A stretch of DNA of 64,000 nucleotides from Adiantum capillus-veneris (GCA_014529385.2 CM043950.1:154918045-154982044), one strand, 5' to 3'; positions 21,190-34,700 are shown, counted from the stretch's first letter. Notes: generated from the letters alone by a model not told the origin. Made by a program: numbers and translations.

Positions 21190-21973
21190 TGAACTTTGTC
21201 TTCAATTCGGAGGGCCGAAACCATGCTTGTGATAACATGTATGAAGCTATTGAGCACGGAAAATCGTGAAGTCCTCTTTGGACAGTGGAATGTGATCGAG
21301 GAAATGCTTCTCGAGGTGGTTTTGCTCAGTCAAAATTTATGAATGTTGGTTTCAATCTGAAGCTGGCCTTACAAAGCTTGGAGACTTGCTGCACCAGGTT
21401 TGTGGTTCTGTACTTCATGGGTCGCCATATGACCACACAAGGATTATGGGAGTGGGCATCTGCAGCGATTGGCAACCATAATGAGATTAGCTACTTTAGA
21501 CCCATAGGCAAAGGGTTCTATGAAGCGGCTTGAACCTCTATGCAAGCAATTCAGGATCTTGTGATCAGAGGAAGGGTTTGGGGGGCATCATACTTCACGT
21601 ATGTCATGCTATGGACGTCAGAATTCTGTCCCAATGAGGAGATTATGAATTTTTTCTCTCTGTGGGTTACCCTCAAGAGCTTGCCCATATGGCTTCATGA
21701 TCATGTTCTTACTATCACTTTTGCGTGTTTATCCCGAGGTTACAGAAGATTAGATCTGGATTGGATGTTAAGGTTTGTATTTTATGGAACATGAGCCAAC
21801 CTATTCCCAAATATGTATACCTCAATATGGGAGAGTTTGGCACCTTTTGGAAAGAGGTACCATTCGCCTCCTTCCCCAATGCTTGCTACAAATGCCAGAG
21901 AATTGGGCATTTTGCCCGGAACTGCACCGAGGCGGCATTGGACAATAGGCCAATTGGCCACTCCGCTCAATGA
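21190..21973 (+). pseudogene. LINE ORF1/gag-like protein (DUF4283 type plus CCHC knuckle), broken
   Basis: Three plus-strand frames give consecutive parts of one protein. The first (from 21285) contains LYFMGRHMTTQGLWEW and HNEISYFRPIGKGFY, the next (21540) SEFCPNEEI and VWVTLKSLPIWLHD-like sequence, the last (21725) a perfect CX2CX4HX4C knuckle, CYKCQRIGHFARNC, near 21888-21929. DUF4283 followed by a CCHC knuckle is the ORF1 layout of plant L1-like LINEs. An in-frame stop at 21531-21533 and a shift near 21725 break it. No endonuclease or RT follows. Confidence 0.75.
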
Positions 21974-21989
21974 TGTAGGACAACTTGGA

Positions 21990-23672
21990 GGCGGGTTTAG
22001 TGGCAACACTTGGCCCAACTAAGTCAATGCATCATGCATACCTGCTTTCCAATGCTCAAAGTTTGAACCATCAAACTTTATATGGAAAAGCACAAACCCT
22101 GACAATGATGTGCATGCCAAATCCATGGCGATAACTTGTGACAAGACCAAGCACAAATCGATCAACTGACAATAGCCAAAGCCTGGCTAACTCATACACC
22201 AAGTACTGTCAAAATACAACTTGAGCTGGCATAAGCTGTCTAAGAGAAGTATCAGCAAATATGGCGCTCAATGTAATGAACAAGTGAGCAAAACTGCTCA
22301 AATGATGCCAAAAGACCCGCTCTAATCCAAGAGCACTATGTGGTAATTGATGAAACTATCATCAACAATCTCCCTCCTGAAGAGATTACCACATGTATGT
22401 CAAATGACATAATCCGACGAGCAAACACTCTCACAATGCAATGGCAAAACACTATGGCAAAGCAACCACTGAGTGCCACATGCAATCAAAACACGATTGC
22501 AAACCATGTGCATAAACAAGTAAACTCGCAAGAAAAATCCGGTAGAGTTTCGACAGTATCTGGCTATCTAATCATAATAACCATACATGCCATAAACATG
22601 CTCAAAACCATGAGCAAATCATGCGCAAAATCCACACTCAAGCATACATGAGCTGCCCCAAAGTCTCAACTCCTTAAACTTGGAAAACAATCCTGTAATC
22701 CGAAACACAAAGTGCATCAACCGCACTCTACAAGCGAGGCATAAACTTGGATGAAAACCAACCAAAATATGACACAAATTGATGCTCAAAATAGCTGAAA
22801 ATTAGCCCACAAATTCCATTGCAAGGCGAAGAATATCATCCACTGAAAAGCGCACATCATGTGAATCCACATGGCAATATAAACGAGCATCAAGCATGTA
22901 CCAAATGTGTAGCAAATGAGCATCCAAATCAATTGAAATTTCAGCTCACAATCATGCTAAAAATGCTTGCAAAACTCTCTGCAAATCCGTGCACCACACT
23001 CTTGAAATATGCTTAATCGCACAAGTCAATGTACATAACCTGTGATGAATCCACTCTCGAATCTTGAGAGTCCACAAGAATGCATACATCCACAAAGTGT
23101 TCTCAACGTATGCGCATAAATTTGTTGAAAATCTCAACCCACACTCTCTTCACTGAGAGAAAAACATCAATGCGCAAAAGAAGAGAATGACAAAGCTCAA
23201 TCCGAGCTCTCCGAATGTAGCAAATCACCACAATAGGCATACATAATCTTCAACTTTCCGAATACCATGCAGTCAGTCATCCCATATCTCCCTAACCGTT
23301 CAGAATTTGCAGAAACTTCCTTATGCAAAGTTGTAGACCACGAGAAAACGGTTGGGATGGTGGGGAATGGACCTAAAATGTGATGTTTTTATAGGTCAAA
23401 ATCGGTCTGCGGAAATCTGCACTTGTGTATCCTAGACATGCAGGTAGTCTGAGTGACATATCTCAAAATTGTTAAAGATTTTGAGAAAACTTTCTTCTGC
23501 AAAGTTGAAGAGGATGAAAAATCGATCGAAAGCAATGGGAATCAGCTTGAATGAAGATGTTTTGATAGGTAAAAACATATATGCAAAAACGTGCTGCAGT
23601 TTTTGCTGCTTCTCCGCCTGCCTCCCAGTTGAGCTCTAATGGTGCTCCCAATCCCTCAGCTCTGATACTGGT
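21990..23672. other. Non-coding leader-like region beside an orphan LTR
   Basis: A-rich DNA without a coding frame lies between the LINE relic and the LTR at 23673. It could be the internal, non-coding part of the minus-strand LTR element whose 5' LTR is at 23673-23831. No matching second LTR is seen. Confidence 0.4.
23659..23672 (-). other. Primer-binding site of an orphan LTR element
   Basis: The minus strand reads ACCAGTATCAGAGC directly after the LTR end TTCA, close to the initiator-Met tRNA primer site TGGTATCAGAGC. Confidence 0.7.
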
Positions 23673-23831
23673 TGAAGTGCGCGAACGGGAGCGAGTGTGA
23701 GTATGTGCAACAATGGAGAAGAGACTTGTGTTTGTAGGGGCTAAAACTCACTCTCTACATGCGAGCCCCCTTATTCTATTATGTACATAATGAATAAGTA
23801 TGTGGGCAGGCACCTAGCCTAACCGGCCACA
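23673..23831 (-). repeat. Orphan copia-type LTR (about 159 bp)
   Basis: The segment is TG...CA on the plus strand; on the minus strand it starts TGTGGCCGG and ends in CTTCA next to the primer-binding site. Its outer end abuts a gypsy protease/RT fragment, suggesting insertion into it or a recombination joint. No target duplication could be verified. Confidence 0.6.
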
Positions 23832-24930
23832 TGGGGCTTTACCACAACAAGTTGGGCATTCAAGCTTTCGAGATGGGAGATACTGTAACAGCCGACACCG
23901 CTTTCAAGGGACAACAAGCATCCGTTACTCCCTTGATTGGGAAGTTGAGGCTTCATGTCCAAAGCTATGTCGACAAATAAGACTTTTTCATCTCTCCTCT
24001 CCAACAAGAGGATGCTATCCTAGGGGCACCATGGTTCAACCGCATGGCTGCCAACATGAAGTTCCCTAAAAGTAGAATCTACTTCACCTACATGGGAAAG
24101 AACATGTATATAGATGTTAGTGAGTCTGGTCATACTATACCACTTGCAAATCTTCTTGCTTTTGATAAATCAATGAAGAGATCAATTTATGTGTACATGA
24201 TTTTTGTCAAAGAGTCCCTAAAAGATCCTAATGTTTTATCAAATGTAAATGGTAGCAATCAAGAAGAGTTAGACTTGTCTAATTTTCTAAAAGGATTCCA
24301 AGATGTGTTCATCGATGATATCCGTATGTACTTACCTCCTAAACGAGGGGATGATGACCATCGAATCTTATTGAGCTCCTACCAGGAAGCTCACCGCCTA
24401 ACCCCGCGCCTAACAAGCCTCTCTATTGAGTTTTTCAATCTCAACAAGAGGAGATTATGAGGCAAGTACAAGAATTGGTAGACAAAGGGATGGTGAGGCC
24501 TAGATCCTCTCCCTTTTGTTCTCTAGTTCTTTTAGTGAAAAAAAAAGATGGTACATACTGCATGTGTGTGGACTATCGAGCACAAAACCATATCACTATC
24601 AAAAACATATTTCCCATGTGTAGGGTAGAAGATCTGTTTGATAAGCTACATGGCTCTACCTACTTCAATAGGATTGACCTTAAAGGTGGCTACCATCAAA
24701 TAAGGATAGTAGATGAAGATATCCTAAAGACCGCTTTTCGTACAACATTTGGCCTTTATGAATATCTAGTCATGCCTTTTGGCTTGACTAATGCACCAGC
24801 CACGTTCAATCGTTTAATGGAGAAAATCTTTAGACCCTACCGCAAATTCACTGGAGTTTTCTTTGATGATATCATCATCTACTCCAAGTCCTTGGAGGAA
24901 CACAAGCAACATCTCCAAGTGATTTTTTAA
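23832..24930 (+). pseudogene. Ty3/gypsy pol fragment: protease C-terminus and reverse transcriptase
   Basis: Plus-strand frames begin inside an aspartic-protease region (PLIGKLRLHV, then an in-frame TAA, then DAILGAPWFNRM), continue into the RT linker, then a frame from 24457 gives RT motifs: MVRPRSSPFCSLVLLVKKKD, CVDYRAQN, RIDLKGGYHQIR, MPFGLTNAPATF and the catalytic VFFDDIIIYSK near 24855. It stops at the end of RT domain 5; RNase H and integrase are missing. A purine tract and a gypsy-type LTR follow within about 110 bp, so this is an internally deleted element whose left end is lost. Confidence 0.85.
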
Positions 24931-25042
24931 GCATTGAGGGAAAACACGCTATTTCACAATCTAAGAAACATAGACTAATGACTAAAACTTTATCTCTTCT
25001 ACTTCATAGTCGAGGATGACTATGATTTCAAGAGAGAGGTAA

Positions 25043-26600
25043 TGTCATAAAATTTAATATCTAACCAACCCAAACGATTTTCTCATATTAAACTGATCAT
25101 TTAACGTGGAATAATAAATGGGAACAAGGGTTAGGAAATAAACATGTGCTTATGGATCTATCTTAACACGAGGCCAAGGTAAAAGGGTCCAACTGAGAGA
25201 TGGTATATCAAAGAGCAATGCTACCTAATGGAGCTTAAAGACCTTAGGGTTAGCTTCATTAAAGACCTCCAATGGTTACTTTAAAATTTCTTTGACCTTA
25301 GCTAAGCTAGGGTTGTGCTTGAGGTGGGAACCCAACCCAAGCTTGAGGTGCTTGTCATGCTTGTTAATTAAGGTGCTTGTTGTGCTTGCTGACTAAGGTG
25401 CTTGAGGTGCTTAATGACTAAGGTGCTTGAAGGTGCTTAATGACTAAGGTGCTAAGGTGCTCCATGACTAAGGAGTAAGGGTTCTAAAAGTCAATGCATG
25501 ATCCCTACTCATGAGGGGGCGAGCCCTCTTTGTAGGGGCTAGAGAGAGAGCACATACACGCTCATACAAGGTATCATTGGTACAAAGAAAGCAGCAGGGA
25601 CACTTGTTAAGATCCTCTCCATGTTGCCCTCATGGTGTACCTAAAGTCTATTGGTTAGCCTCCGAAGGGGTCCAATGGTAATTTAGTTGATTTATTTAAT
25701 TGTTTTTGCAATTATCAAGTCCTCTCTCTCAAAGGGGAAAGGGAGACACTTGTCCCAAAGCTACCCTTGTTGCTTGATATGCATTCTGCATGTGATTGGC
25801 CAGGTTTGTAGGGGTCCAATGAGCTCCCATGTTGAGCTAGAAGGGAGGGTCGACCAAAGCAAGAAGGGGGGTTTCTTGGGGGGGTATACTCTCCCACACA
25901 CACTCACACACTCTCTCATTGTGTGAAGTGCAAAGTGCAAGAGCTCCATCTCATTCTCCAAGCTAGTAGAGAAGTTGAGAGCCTACACAAACACTCTTGG
26001 CTATTGAATGCAAATCCAACCAAGAGCCATGCTTCAATGCTTAAGCTTGCCATCTTCTCCATCTTCATTACTATGCTATTATGTATGCTAGCAAGAAGAA
26101 TGATGATAAGTGGGGAACTATTTCTTTCTCCTATGGAATGTTTCTTCTTCCTCTTCCCTACCCTCATTCCCCGCTAGCTCTTTGCACCTTCGAAGGTGTT
26201 TGAGGCCATGGGACCAAGGCTTGGGATAGTTAATGCTTTTTGCAAAGTTTATGTTATGCTCGTGATGCATGAAGCTTTCCATCTTCAATGCATCAGCTTG
26301 TTCACAAGGAACACAAAGATTGTATTGTACCAAGTCTCTCTTGATGGGAAAATCTATAATACAAAAGCCTATTGGAGGGGGGACCGGCTCCACATAAATC
26401 CGGTCCTCAAATGTTGTCAAGTTCTCTAAACTCTCTCTCCTACAAAAGTATTTTTCATGCCAAGTTAATTAAGTACTATGATTATGTTGCTACCATCAAT
26501 TAAGTTCACCCTCTATGTTCTCAAAGTAGTCTTACAAAAATGCTTTCTCTTATTCTCCTAATTCCGATATTCTCAAAGTTTATAGGCCATTTCCATTACA
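25043..26600 (+). repeat. Gypsy-type LTR, copy 1 (1558 bp)
   Basis: Starts TGTCATAAAATTT and ends CCATTACA. It matches 38444-40045 along its entire length with scattered differences. The preceding AGAGAGAGGTAA resembles a polypurine tract, so it is probably the 3' LTR of the deleted element to its left. No target duplication is seen (GGTAA left, ACTCG right). Confidence 0.85.
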
Positions 26601-28800
26601 ACTCGTCCAACCTAGGCTTCATAGATAGTGGTTTGTTTGGTTCAAAGGTCCAGCACTCGTCCAACCTTATGAGAGAGGTGCAAGGTAAGCTTGTTGTCTA
26701 AGCTAGGTGTGGGGAGGTTTGTTCTGAAGATTCATTGAAACATGGAGAAGCAAAGCTCCACCACTTATCCAAGCTTTGATCAAATGAAACATGGAGAGAA
26801 GCAAGCTCAACCATTGGTACAATCTAAGATTCATTTAAATATTAAGCTTGGCTCTATTGAACATGGTGCAAAGAAAATCTCCACACTTGTCCAACTTAGG
26901 CTTCATAGATAGTAGTTTGTTTAGTTCAAAGGTCCAACACTTGTCTAAACTCTAGAGAGAGATTCAAGGTAAGCTGGAGTCTAAACTCTAGAGAGAGGTT
27001 CAAGGTAAGTTGGATATCTAAGCTAGGAATGAGGAGACTTGGGCTCAAGATTTATTGAGACATGGAGAGAGACAAAGCTCCACCACTTTTCCAAGCTCTA
27101 GAGAGAGGTGCAAGGTAATCTAGTTATCAAAGCTAGGTGTGGGAAAGATTGATCTCAAGATTCACTTAGACATGGAGAGAATCGAAGCTCCACCACTTGT
27201 CCAAGCTTGGATCAATTGAAACATGAAGAAAAGAAAGCTCTACTGGTTGTCCAACCTAGACTTCATTGAAACATGGATAACTCAAGTTGTCTTGTACATA
27301 AGAGATCTTGTTTTTGTCAACTTAGCTCCATTGAAACATGGAGAGAAGCAAAGCTCCATCACTTGTCTAAGCTAGGCTCCATTGAAAGACAAAGAGAAGA
27401 AAGCTTCACCATTTGTCCAAGGTAAGCTCCGTAAAAACATAAAAACCCCATGATAGTTTTATTGTACATGGGGTTTCGGTTCCAAGGTATACCACTTGTC
27501 CAAGCTATGATCCATTGAAGCATGGAGGGAAGATTATCTCTACCACTTGATTAAGCTAGGGTATATAGATAATACGTCGTTTACTTTGAAGGTCTGACGT
27601 ATAGATGAAAGGTGTGTCCGTTTTGTAAGTTGGGCATGGGGAAATAATCGAAAGTCCACAACTTCTCCACAACTTGTTCAACTTACTATCTTGTAGCATG
27701 GGTGGCTTGGTCTCAAGGTGTATCTATACATCACTATAATATGAAGAATTTGGTATTAGCATTGACCACTTGTCCAACCTGTAATGCTATATATTGAATG
27801 GTTTTTTTCTCCACCGCTTGGAAAACCCATGATATGGTGTCCATGAGGACTTTTGTTTGAAGGTCCACTATTGTCCAAGCTAGCTCCAACGGAACATGGA
27901 TAGAAGAAAAGCCTCACCACCTGTCCCATCTATGCGCCATTGGAACATATAGAGAACCAAGCTCCACCACTTGTTCAAGCTAGGCTCCATTGAAACATGG
28001 AGAGTAGTTAATCCACTACTCATCCAAGCTAGGATCCATTGAAACATTCACAACACAAAGCTCCACCACTTCTCAAAGGTAAGCTCTTTTGAAACATGGA
28101 AAAACAATATATACGTTGTACATGGAGAGTTTTGTTTCAAGGTCCACCACTTGTCCAAGCTAGGCTCTATTGAAACATGGAAAAACCATATATAGGTTGT
28201 ACATGGGGATTTTTGTTTCAAGATCCACCACTTGTCCAAACTAAGCTCTATTCCAACATGGTGTGAAGAAAAGATCCACCACTTGTCTAACCTAAGCTTC
28301 ATAGGTAGTAGCTCATTTAGTTCAAAGGTCCAACTCTTGTCTAACCTCTAGAGAGGGGTGCCTCCACTTGTCCAAGCTTGGATCAATTGAAACATGGAGA
28401 GAAGAAAGCTTTACCATGTGTCCAAACTAGGCTTTATTCAAAAATGGAAAACCCATGCTATGTTGTACATTGCTTTATTTGTTTTAAGGTCCACCACTTG
28501 TCCAAGCTACATAGATAGTCGGTGGCTTAATCTAATAGTCCATCACGTGTCTAAGCTACACTTCATGGTTGTACGTTGTTTAATCTAATTGTCCACCACG
28601 TGTCCAATATAAAAGATGCAAGGTGTAAGCTAGGCATGAAGAAATAATAGAAGGTCCACCACTTGTCCATCCTAGTATCTAGTAGCATGGGTGGTTCATT
28701 GAAACATAGATAGAAGCAAAGCTTTACCACTTGTCCAAGCTCGAATCCATTAAAACATGGAAAGAAGAAAGCTCTACTCCACCCTAAAGGAAGTACATGG
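26601..28800. repeat. Degenerate minisatellite, irregular 50-80 bp period
   Basis: Variants of CCACCACTTGTCCAAGCTAG, followed by GCTCCATTGAAACATGGAG, recur about 30 times in the same orientation, with A/AAGCAAAGCTC links. Period and order are irregular. No reading frame persists across units. Weaker copies reach to about 29150. Confidence 0.82.
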
Positions 28801-29730
28801 GGTTTTTTTTCCTAGGTCTACCATTTTTCAAAAATGGGATCCATTGAATCATGGAGAGAAGCAAATCTCTACCACTTCTTCAGGCTAGGCTACATAGATA
28901 ATAGGTGGTTTTCTCTAATTTAAAGGTCCATAACTTATTTGACCTTAAGAAAAGAAAGGTGTACCTGTTTTCTAAGATAGGCAAAGGGAAATAATTAAAG
29001 TTCCACCCCTTGTCAAATGTATTATCTAGCAAGATGGGTGGTTTGGTTTCAAGATATATCTGATCTATATGTCACTATGTTCAAGCATGGAGGGAAACAA
29101 GGTCATTCACAACAACATGGAGAGATGCAAGGTCTACCACTTCTTCAAGATATTCCAACCTATACATAATTCCATTATAGATATTTGGGTTCTAGGGTTG
29201 TGCATTGGATGAAATCTTCCTCCATCATAGAGTACTCATGTGTTATAATCGAGCACACAGTGCTAATACTTCCAGTGCTAAGAATTCTTCATCCTAGATG
29301 AAGGATCTCAAACCTTTGGTTTATAAATGAGAATATTAAGAATGTAATCAACATGTTGTAACACTTTCTTGCGTAAGTGGATGGACGTACATCATCATGC
29401 GCCACTCTAAATGCTTTTAAGCCAACAAATACCGATTTAGCTATGGAAGGCAAGCCCTACAAGTGGTGGATGTTTCTTTCATTGACATGAAACTGCAAGA
29501 CGTTGACAAAATTTAAGATTGTGTTTCAAAAGGGATTTAAACATAATAATAAGGCAGAGAAGTAGGTTGGTAATGAGTTCTCCACGATGTCTTCCATGTA
29601 ATCAAACAAATATACAATGTTCAATCTTCGCTACGGACAAATATTTAGACCAAACATTGGTTTATTAGGAAGACATCGGTGCTTTTAGGAAAATATTTTC
29701 TAATAATGTTTTTGAGGTCAAAAACTCTTC

Positions 29731-29746
29731 TTTAAGGGGGGAGTAA
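29731..29746 (+). other. Gypsy-type polypurine tract and LTR start
   Basis: TTTAAGGGGGGAGTAA directly precedes TGTCAAGACAAGG at 29747, the canonical layout at the 3' end of a gypsy element. The 3' LTR that begins here is unrelated to the LTR at 25043; its right end could not be fixed. Confidence 0.6.
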
Positions 29747-29959
29747 TGTCAAGACAAGGATCATGTGACTAAGAGCCTAGCTTGGGTATGGGAACGGGGG
29801 CTAAATAGCTCTCTATTCTAGGAGTGTACACTAAGTAGAGGGGTCTCCTAAAGGTAGTCGTTGGAAGATGTATTAGAGGAGGTGGATATGTGTGAGCCTT
29901 CCTAGAGTCAAGTCGTGGATTTTTCCTCTCCTTATGTGTGTTGTATAGCATTAACAAAC

Positions 29960-30362
29960 TATATAACCTTGCTATTCAGGTTATGAAGGATTGATTCTCT
30001 ATCTTGCAAAAGAAGCTTTTAGGGATAGCGAGGAGAGGACGCATGAACCTATGAGTGTGTGTATGATTTTGAAACTTTGGGGGGAAATAAATAATATTCA
30101 TATTAATGTATATACTCTCTTTAAGCTTTGAAAGAAAGATGCAATTTGTCCATTTTTATTAACATAGCTATAAACTAGATAGTATATGGCAGCAATATCT
30201 ATGTATTTATGTAACTTAGATAATGATAGGGAATCTAAGAGAATGTGACCTTAATTCTTTAGATATCTTAATAATTTTGAGTGAGAGAAAAAATGATACA
30301 TAGTGCAAATGCATATGGTGAGAATGCATTTGAAACTTATTGGGCAAAAAAAAATACATTCA
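29960..30362. other. AT-rich unassigned DNA
   Basis: Probably LTR or flank of the element ending at 29747 onward. No frame, RNA or repeat recognised; a short (CG)n(CA)n run follows at 30363-30382. Confidence 0.4.
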
Positions 30363-30732
30363 TGCGCGCGCGCACACACACAACTAAACATTTAGTGCTC
30401 ATCAATGTTTGAAATGGTAAGTCACTTGATCACAATGATTCTAGCTCCAATAAGTAGTGTTTTAAAAGGCAAGTACTTAATAGAAGAATCAACAAAAATG
30501 GCTCATGTGTCTACTTGAACCCAAGTAATCATAGCAAAACTAAAATCCAAGGTAAAATTCTATACGATGGTTATTCTAGCTCTACAACATGGGGTTTTCA
30601 CTACTTTCAAGTGTGTCATAATAGGTGTCCCAAAATAAGAACTATTAGCAAGTATAGACTGATGGATTTGTCAAAAAGAAAATTTTCCTATCTAATCATA
30701 ACAAAAAAGCTTTGTAAGATTCAACGTCCTGA

Positions 30733-31035
30733 GAATTGTCGTATAGAACTTAGAGGACTCTTGAGATTGTTCCTATGACATTAGAACTTATCTTCTTATA
30801 TGTGTGTGAGAGACTGAGTTAATTAAGAAGAGGAAATTAGAATAAGTAAGTGAGTTGAGTGCTTTAAGAAGAGGAAATTGGAATAACCTTTCTATGACCC
30901 AAGTGTGGTTGATTGGTTATCATGGTTCCCTCTTGTGTATCCATTCTTTTCAAGATCTTCGGATACATCTTTGAGGTCTCCTAGGATCGTTCCTATGACG
31001 TTAAAAACTTCTATTCTTCTTCTGTTTCTTCTCAT
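30733..31035 (+). repeat. Dispersed repeat family with CCTAyGACGTTA motif (SINE-like), copy 1
   Basis: GATTGTTCCTATGACATTAG near 30765 and GATCGTTCCTATGACGTTAA near 30987 flank ATAACCTTTCTATGACCC and GATTGGTTATCATGGTTCCC. The same blocks in the same order occur at 62640-62890 in the CACTA element, so this is a dispersed family. Confidence 0.65.
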
Positions 31036-31140
31036 AGAAGATATGTGCTCTCATCTTGTTGAGCCATATGCATGAGTACTAGACTTTGTGATGATGCTCC
31101 TTTGATTGAAATTAATAAACTAAAGGGCCAAGGAAATTTT

Positions 31141-31262
31141 ACAAAACCCAACTTGTATAACAAAACCCATCATGCGCAAATTGGGAAAGCGCAAATTGCA
31201 CGAATTTTACTCTTATTCATTTGACAAAACCCAACTTGTATAACAAAACCCATCATGCGCAT
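31141..31262. repeat. Two-copy direct repeat, 82-bp spacing
   Basis: ACAAAACCCAACTTGTATAA plus ACCCATCATGCGCA occurs twice (from 31141 and from 31223). 31263-31750 contains no coding feature other than the likely 3' UTR of the transporter gene. Confidence 0.85.
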
Positions 31263-31750
31263 TGCTAAATTTTGCGCTGAGAATGGAATTATCGTTTACT
31301 GGGGCAAGTAGGTCAAAAATCAAATAACAAGTCCCTTTTGAAAGCAAAACAATAAGTCTTTACTTGCAAGACAAGCATGAGAGTAGGCCGAATGAAGGTA
31401 CAGAAACATTTAGAATGCAATGTGGCAACCGTGTGTTTTCACTCTTTAAGAATAGTAAATACAGCATAACAGATGATCTGTTGAGGTCAATAAATTCCGA
31501 ATGAATGATCCATTTCAATTAATAGAGCAAATCTGTACAGATGGCAAATCAATCAAGGGGCATCTTTTCTTGATCAAGTCAACAAACACAGTTGGCAAGG
31601 CAGAAACTAGCACATCTTCCAACTGTGAAGGTCTCTGCCACTACCTTTCAAAAATTTCAGCAAGAATCTTTCAGCTTCTTGCTGTGCTGATGCGCTCAGC
31701 GCAGTTGTAGAGTCGTAGATCAGAAATGCAGCACTACCTTGTAAGAACCT

Positions 31751-34700
31751 TCATGGAGACTCTTTCAGCTTTTTGCTGATTCGATCAGCAAAATTATAGA
31801 GTGCTAAACCAGAAATCAGTACTGCTGTCCCAAGGAGGAATTGTGGAGGAAGCGATGCTGGTGCTCCCACAAATGGAAGAGGAAGAGTAAACATGTAGAT
31901 AGACAAAGGCACTGCAAAGGAAGCCAGCCATCACTGTGGTTGCAACGTAATGCATAATACAACTCTAGAACACACACACACACGAGAGAAGCACATCTTT
32001 ATTTTAAGGGAAAATTACCAAAAGACCCCTGATATTTATGGACCCCTCAAATTTCAAGCTTATTTCAAATATATATTTCCTAATCAACATTGCACAGCTG
32101 ATGTTCCGAAAACCAAGACATGCCATATTTCTATCAACTGAAACATTAAAGATCAAATCTTGCTAAGGACATTCCCTAAGCCATGAATAGGCATCATACC
32201 TGCAAGTGTTGTGCAGAGGGATGCAACAACAGCGGATGAGCTTTTTAGAAGCGACAAGAGAGAGATGTTGAATGCCAGATTCATCAGTATGTAGCAAGAT
32301 GTGATCAGAGGGGCATTAGCACATTCTGCAAAACAGAAGAACTCCAATAGTCAGGTACACCCTTTACAAACGTACATCATATCGACAAACTGTCAATTAA
32401 GGTCAAGGGAGCAAGCATGCCTGTGCTATGCGTGCCAATGTTAAATAGACAACCAGCTCCACTTTTGATATAACCTGGTAGCTGGCTGAAGGGAATTCCG
32501 CGCACTTGCGACAACAAAGGAAGCAGAAGAAAAACAAACAAGGACTGCAGATGTAAACAATTTTGAGTTCACTCAGAGAGCCCTCCCACAAAGTGATGCA
32601 TCATAGCCAGAATCTCAAAGGTTGAAGCATGAGTTGCACTCATACATACTTGGAAGCCTGATCCAAATGAATTGACAACAAAAATATCCACTGATTTGCT
32701 CTGGAAGAAAACAAAGAAAAAGGGTTAATAACAAGTTCTTCTTCTACAAACTTCTGACACCTAGTCCAAAGCCTATTCAAATTCAAGGAAAATATTTTCT
32801 CATGTTCCTTTCCGAATCACCATACAAGGTTTCTCCGTAGTCCCAAATGTCGGCATATACTAAACATTTTAAAAGATATGTCATCTGTGCGTCCCTTGCA
32901 CTTTGCCACAAGTTGGTAACCTTTGAGTGAGTCAGCCTCCAGAATAAGATGTTGCGTGAGACACCATATCTCATGGAACCAAGGGATAAAGCAAAACTCA
33001 CATTTATTGGTGGCATCTCTCTCACCAGTGTGGATGAATCTCAATTGACTGCCTAACACACATCCATGAAGTGGTTTTCATATCCTTCTTAGAAAGAAAT
33101 CTTTCACAAACTCCTTTCCCTTTCCATGGCAGCTTCCTTGATCATCAATCTTGGCCTAATGGCACTCAAAAGACTACTGGCGGCCTCTAGGTGCATTTTT
33201 GCTGAGACGATCTTGACAATGGAAAATTGCAAAATGCTAACAGAAATTCAATGATAATGTATGACAATGTTGTTTTAGCTAAAGAAGAGATAGAAAGCAG
33301 CAAACCTGCAAGCGGTCGGAAGCATCCCGAAACACGAATTCCTGAAAAATTGAATTCATCTTAGTGTCAGGATATTACTAGCTTTTCATATTTAAAAAAG
33401 GATTCAAAGCCGACTTTGTTCACCTTGATTATGCTGGCGGCAGCTTGAAATGAAGCTGATATAATCATGATAAATGGCCAAAAGAGGCCTGCATGATCGG
33501 GGGAAAAGGCAAAACCACTGCTTGTGCTGGAATGTAAAACAACAATTGCTTTACTTGCATAGTAAAAGCCTGGAAATCGAGCTTATGGATATGTTCATGG
33601 AAGTAAATAGCCAAAGAAAAATGCAAAACAGGATCAGTAAAAGAATCTGTCATTGAAATTGTTAACAGCTAGCCAGTAATCAATGGAATGGACATTGAAG
33701 AGCCCAATAAGAGAAACAGGTAAGAGCCTGTTTCCAGGCCATTGTGATATAGCCAGACTGTGCACCTTATATCTACATAAGGTCAGAAAAATGTGAATTT
33801 ACAAATTATAAAAGAGGGTGAAACACTTGCACAAAACACAAAAGCAAAGCACACCGGATAAAAAAGAAAAAATAATTCACTAAATATCTTATGTTCCAAA
33901 CAAGAAATAGTTAAAAAAACAATATTTAATTGAAATGCTTTTAGAAAAGGCTTAGGCAAAATAGGACAATCACAGCAAGAATATTACAGCACAAAGACTT
34001 CAATCCTAATTTCAGCTCCATAAGAAAATACAAACAGAGAAAATTCTTAAATCCTTCTTTACGCTAAAAATTCAAGTGAGAATCTACTGCATACCAGCCT
34101 AGAGGAGGCAAAACATAACCAAACTAATAAAATGCTGAAAACCTGACAACATGCTACCTTAACTTTACTGCTTGTCCAAACAAGAAGAATAAAATCATCA
34201 GCTTTATCAGTGCAGGTTTTTACAGAGTTATTCAGGATTAAAACATAGTCCGTCCGTTAGCCCTTCCCTCTCACCAGGAATGTTGATGAAAGGGTAATCT
34301 TTACCCAAACAACCCTAACACTCTCTGTCGGCCAAAATGATTATGTCCTCATTTTGTTCAATTTTATGACGAGACACTTACAGCAGTTGTACATTGTTTT
34401 GGGCTTCAAAGGCCCATTTATTCTTTGGCAAAACTAAACTTTCTTTCTTTCTTTCTGTGTAGAGTGATCCCAGGCATCAAAATTGAAGAATTGGAAATGG
34501 AGGGCCTATTCGACTCGAGCACTCTATACAATGAAACTATTCCACATTCATGTCATAAAACAAAGCAATAATGATTCACACCTTGTAAGGGCAAGAATGA
34601 CTCCGGCAAGCACAAAGCCACAACCCATGATTTGATTGAAGGAGTATCTCTTCTTTAGAAAAATTATAGAGAATATAAGTTGCCATAACAAAAAGGTCTG

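Noticed and set aside
33424-33526. A missing micro-exon between exons 4 and 5 of the transporter
   Set aside because: At first I placed the exon 5 start at 33488 and the phases did not fit; the acceptor at 33527 gives an in-frame TSSGFAFSPDHAGLFWP and removes the need for another exon.
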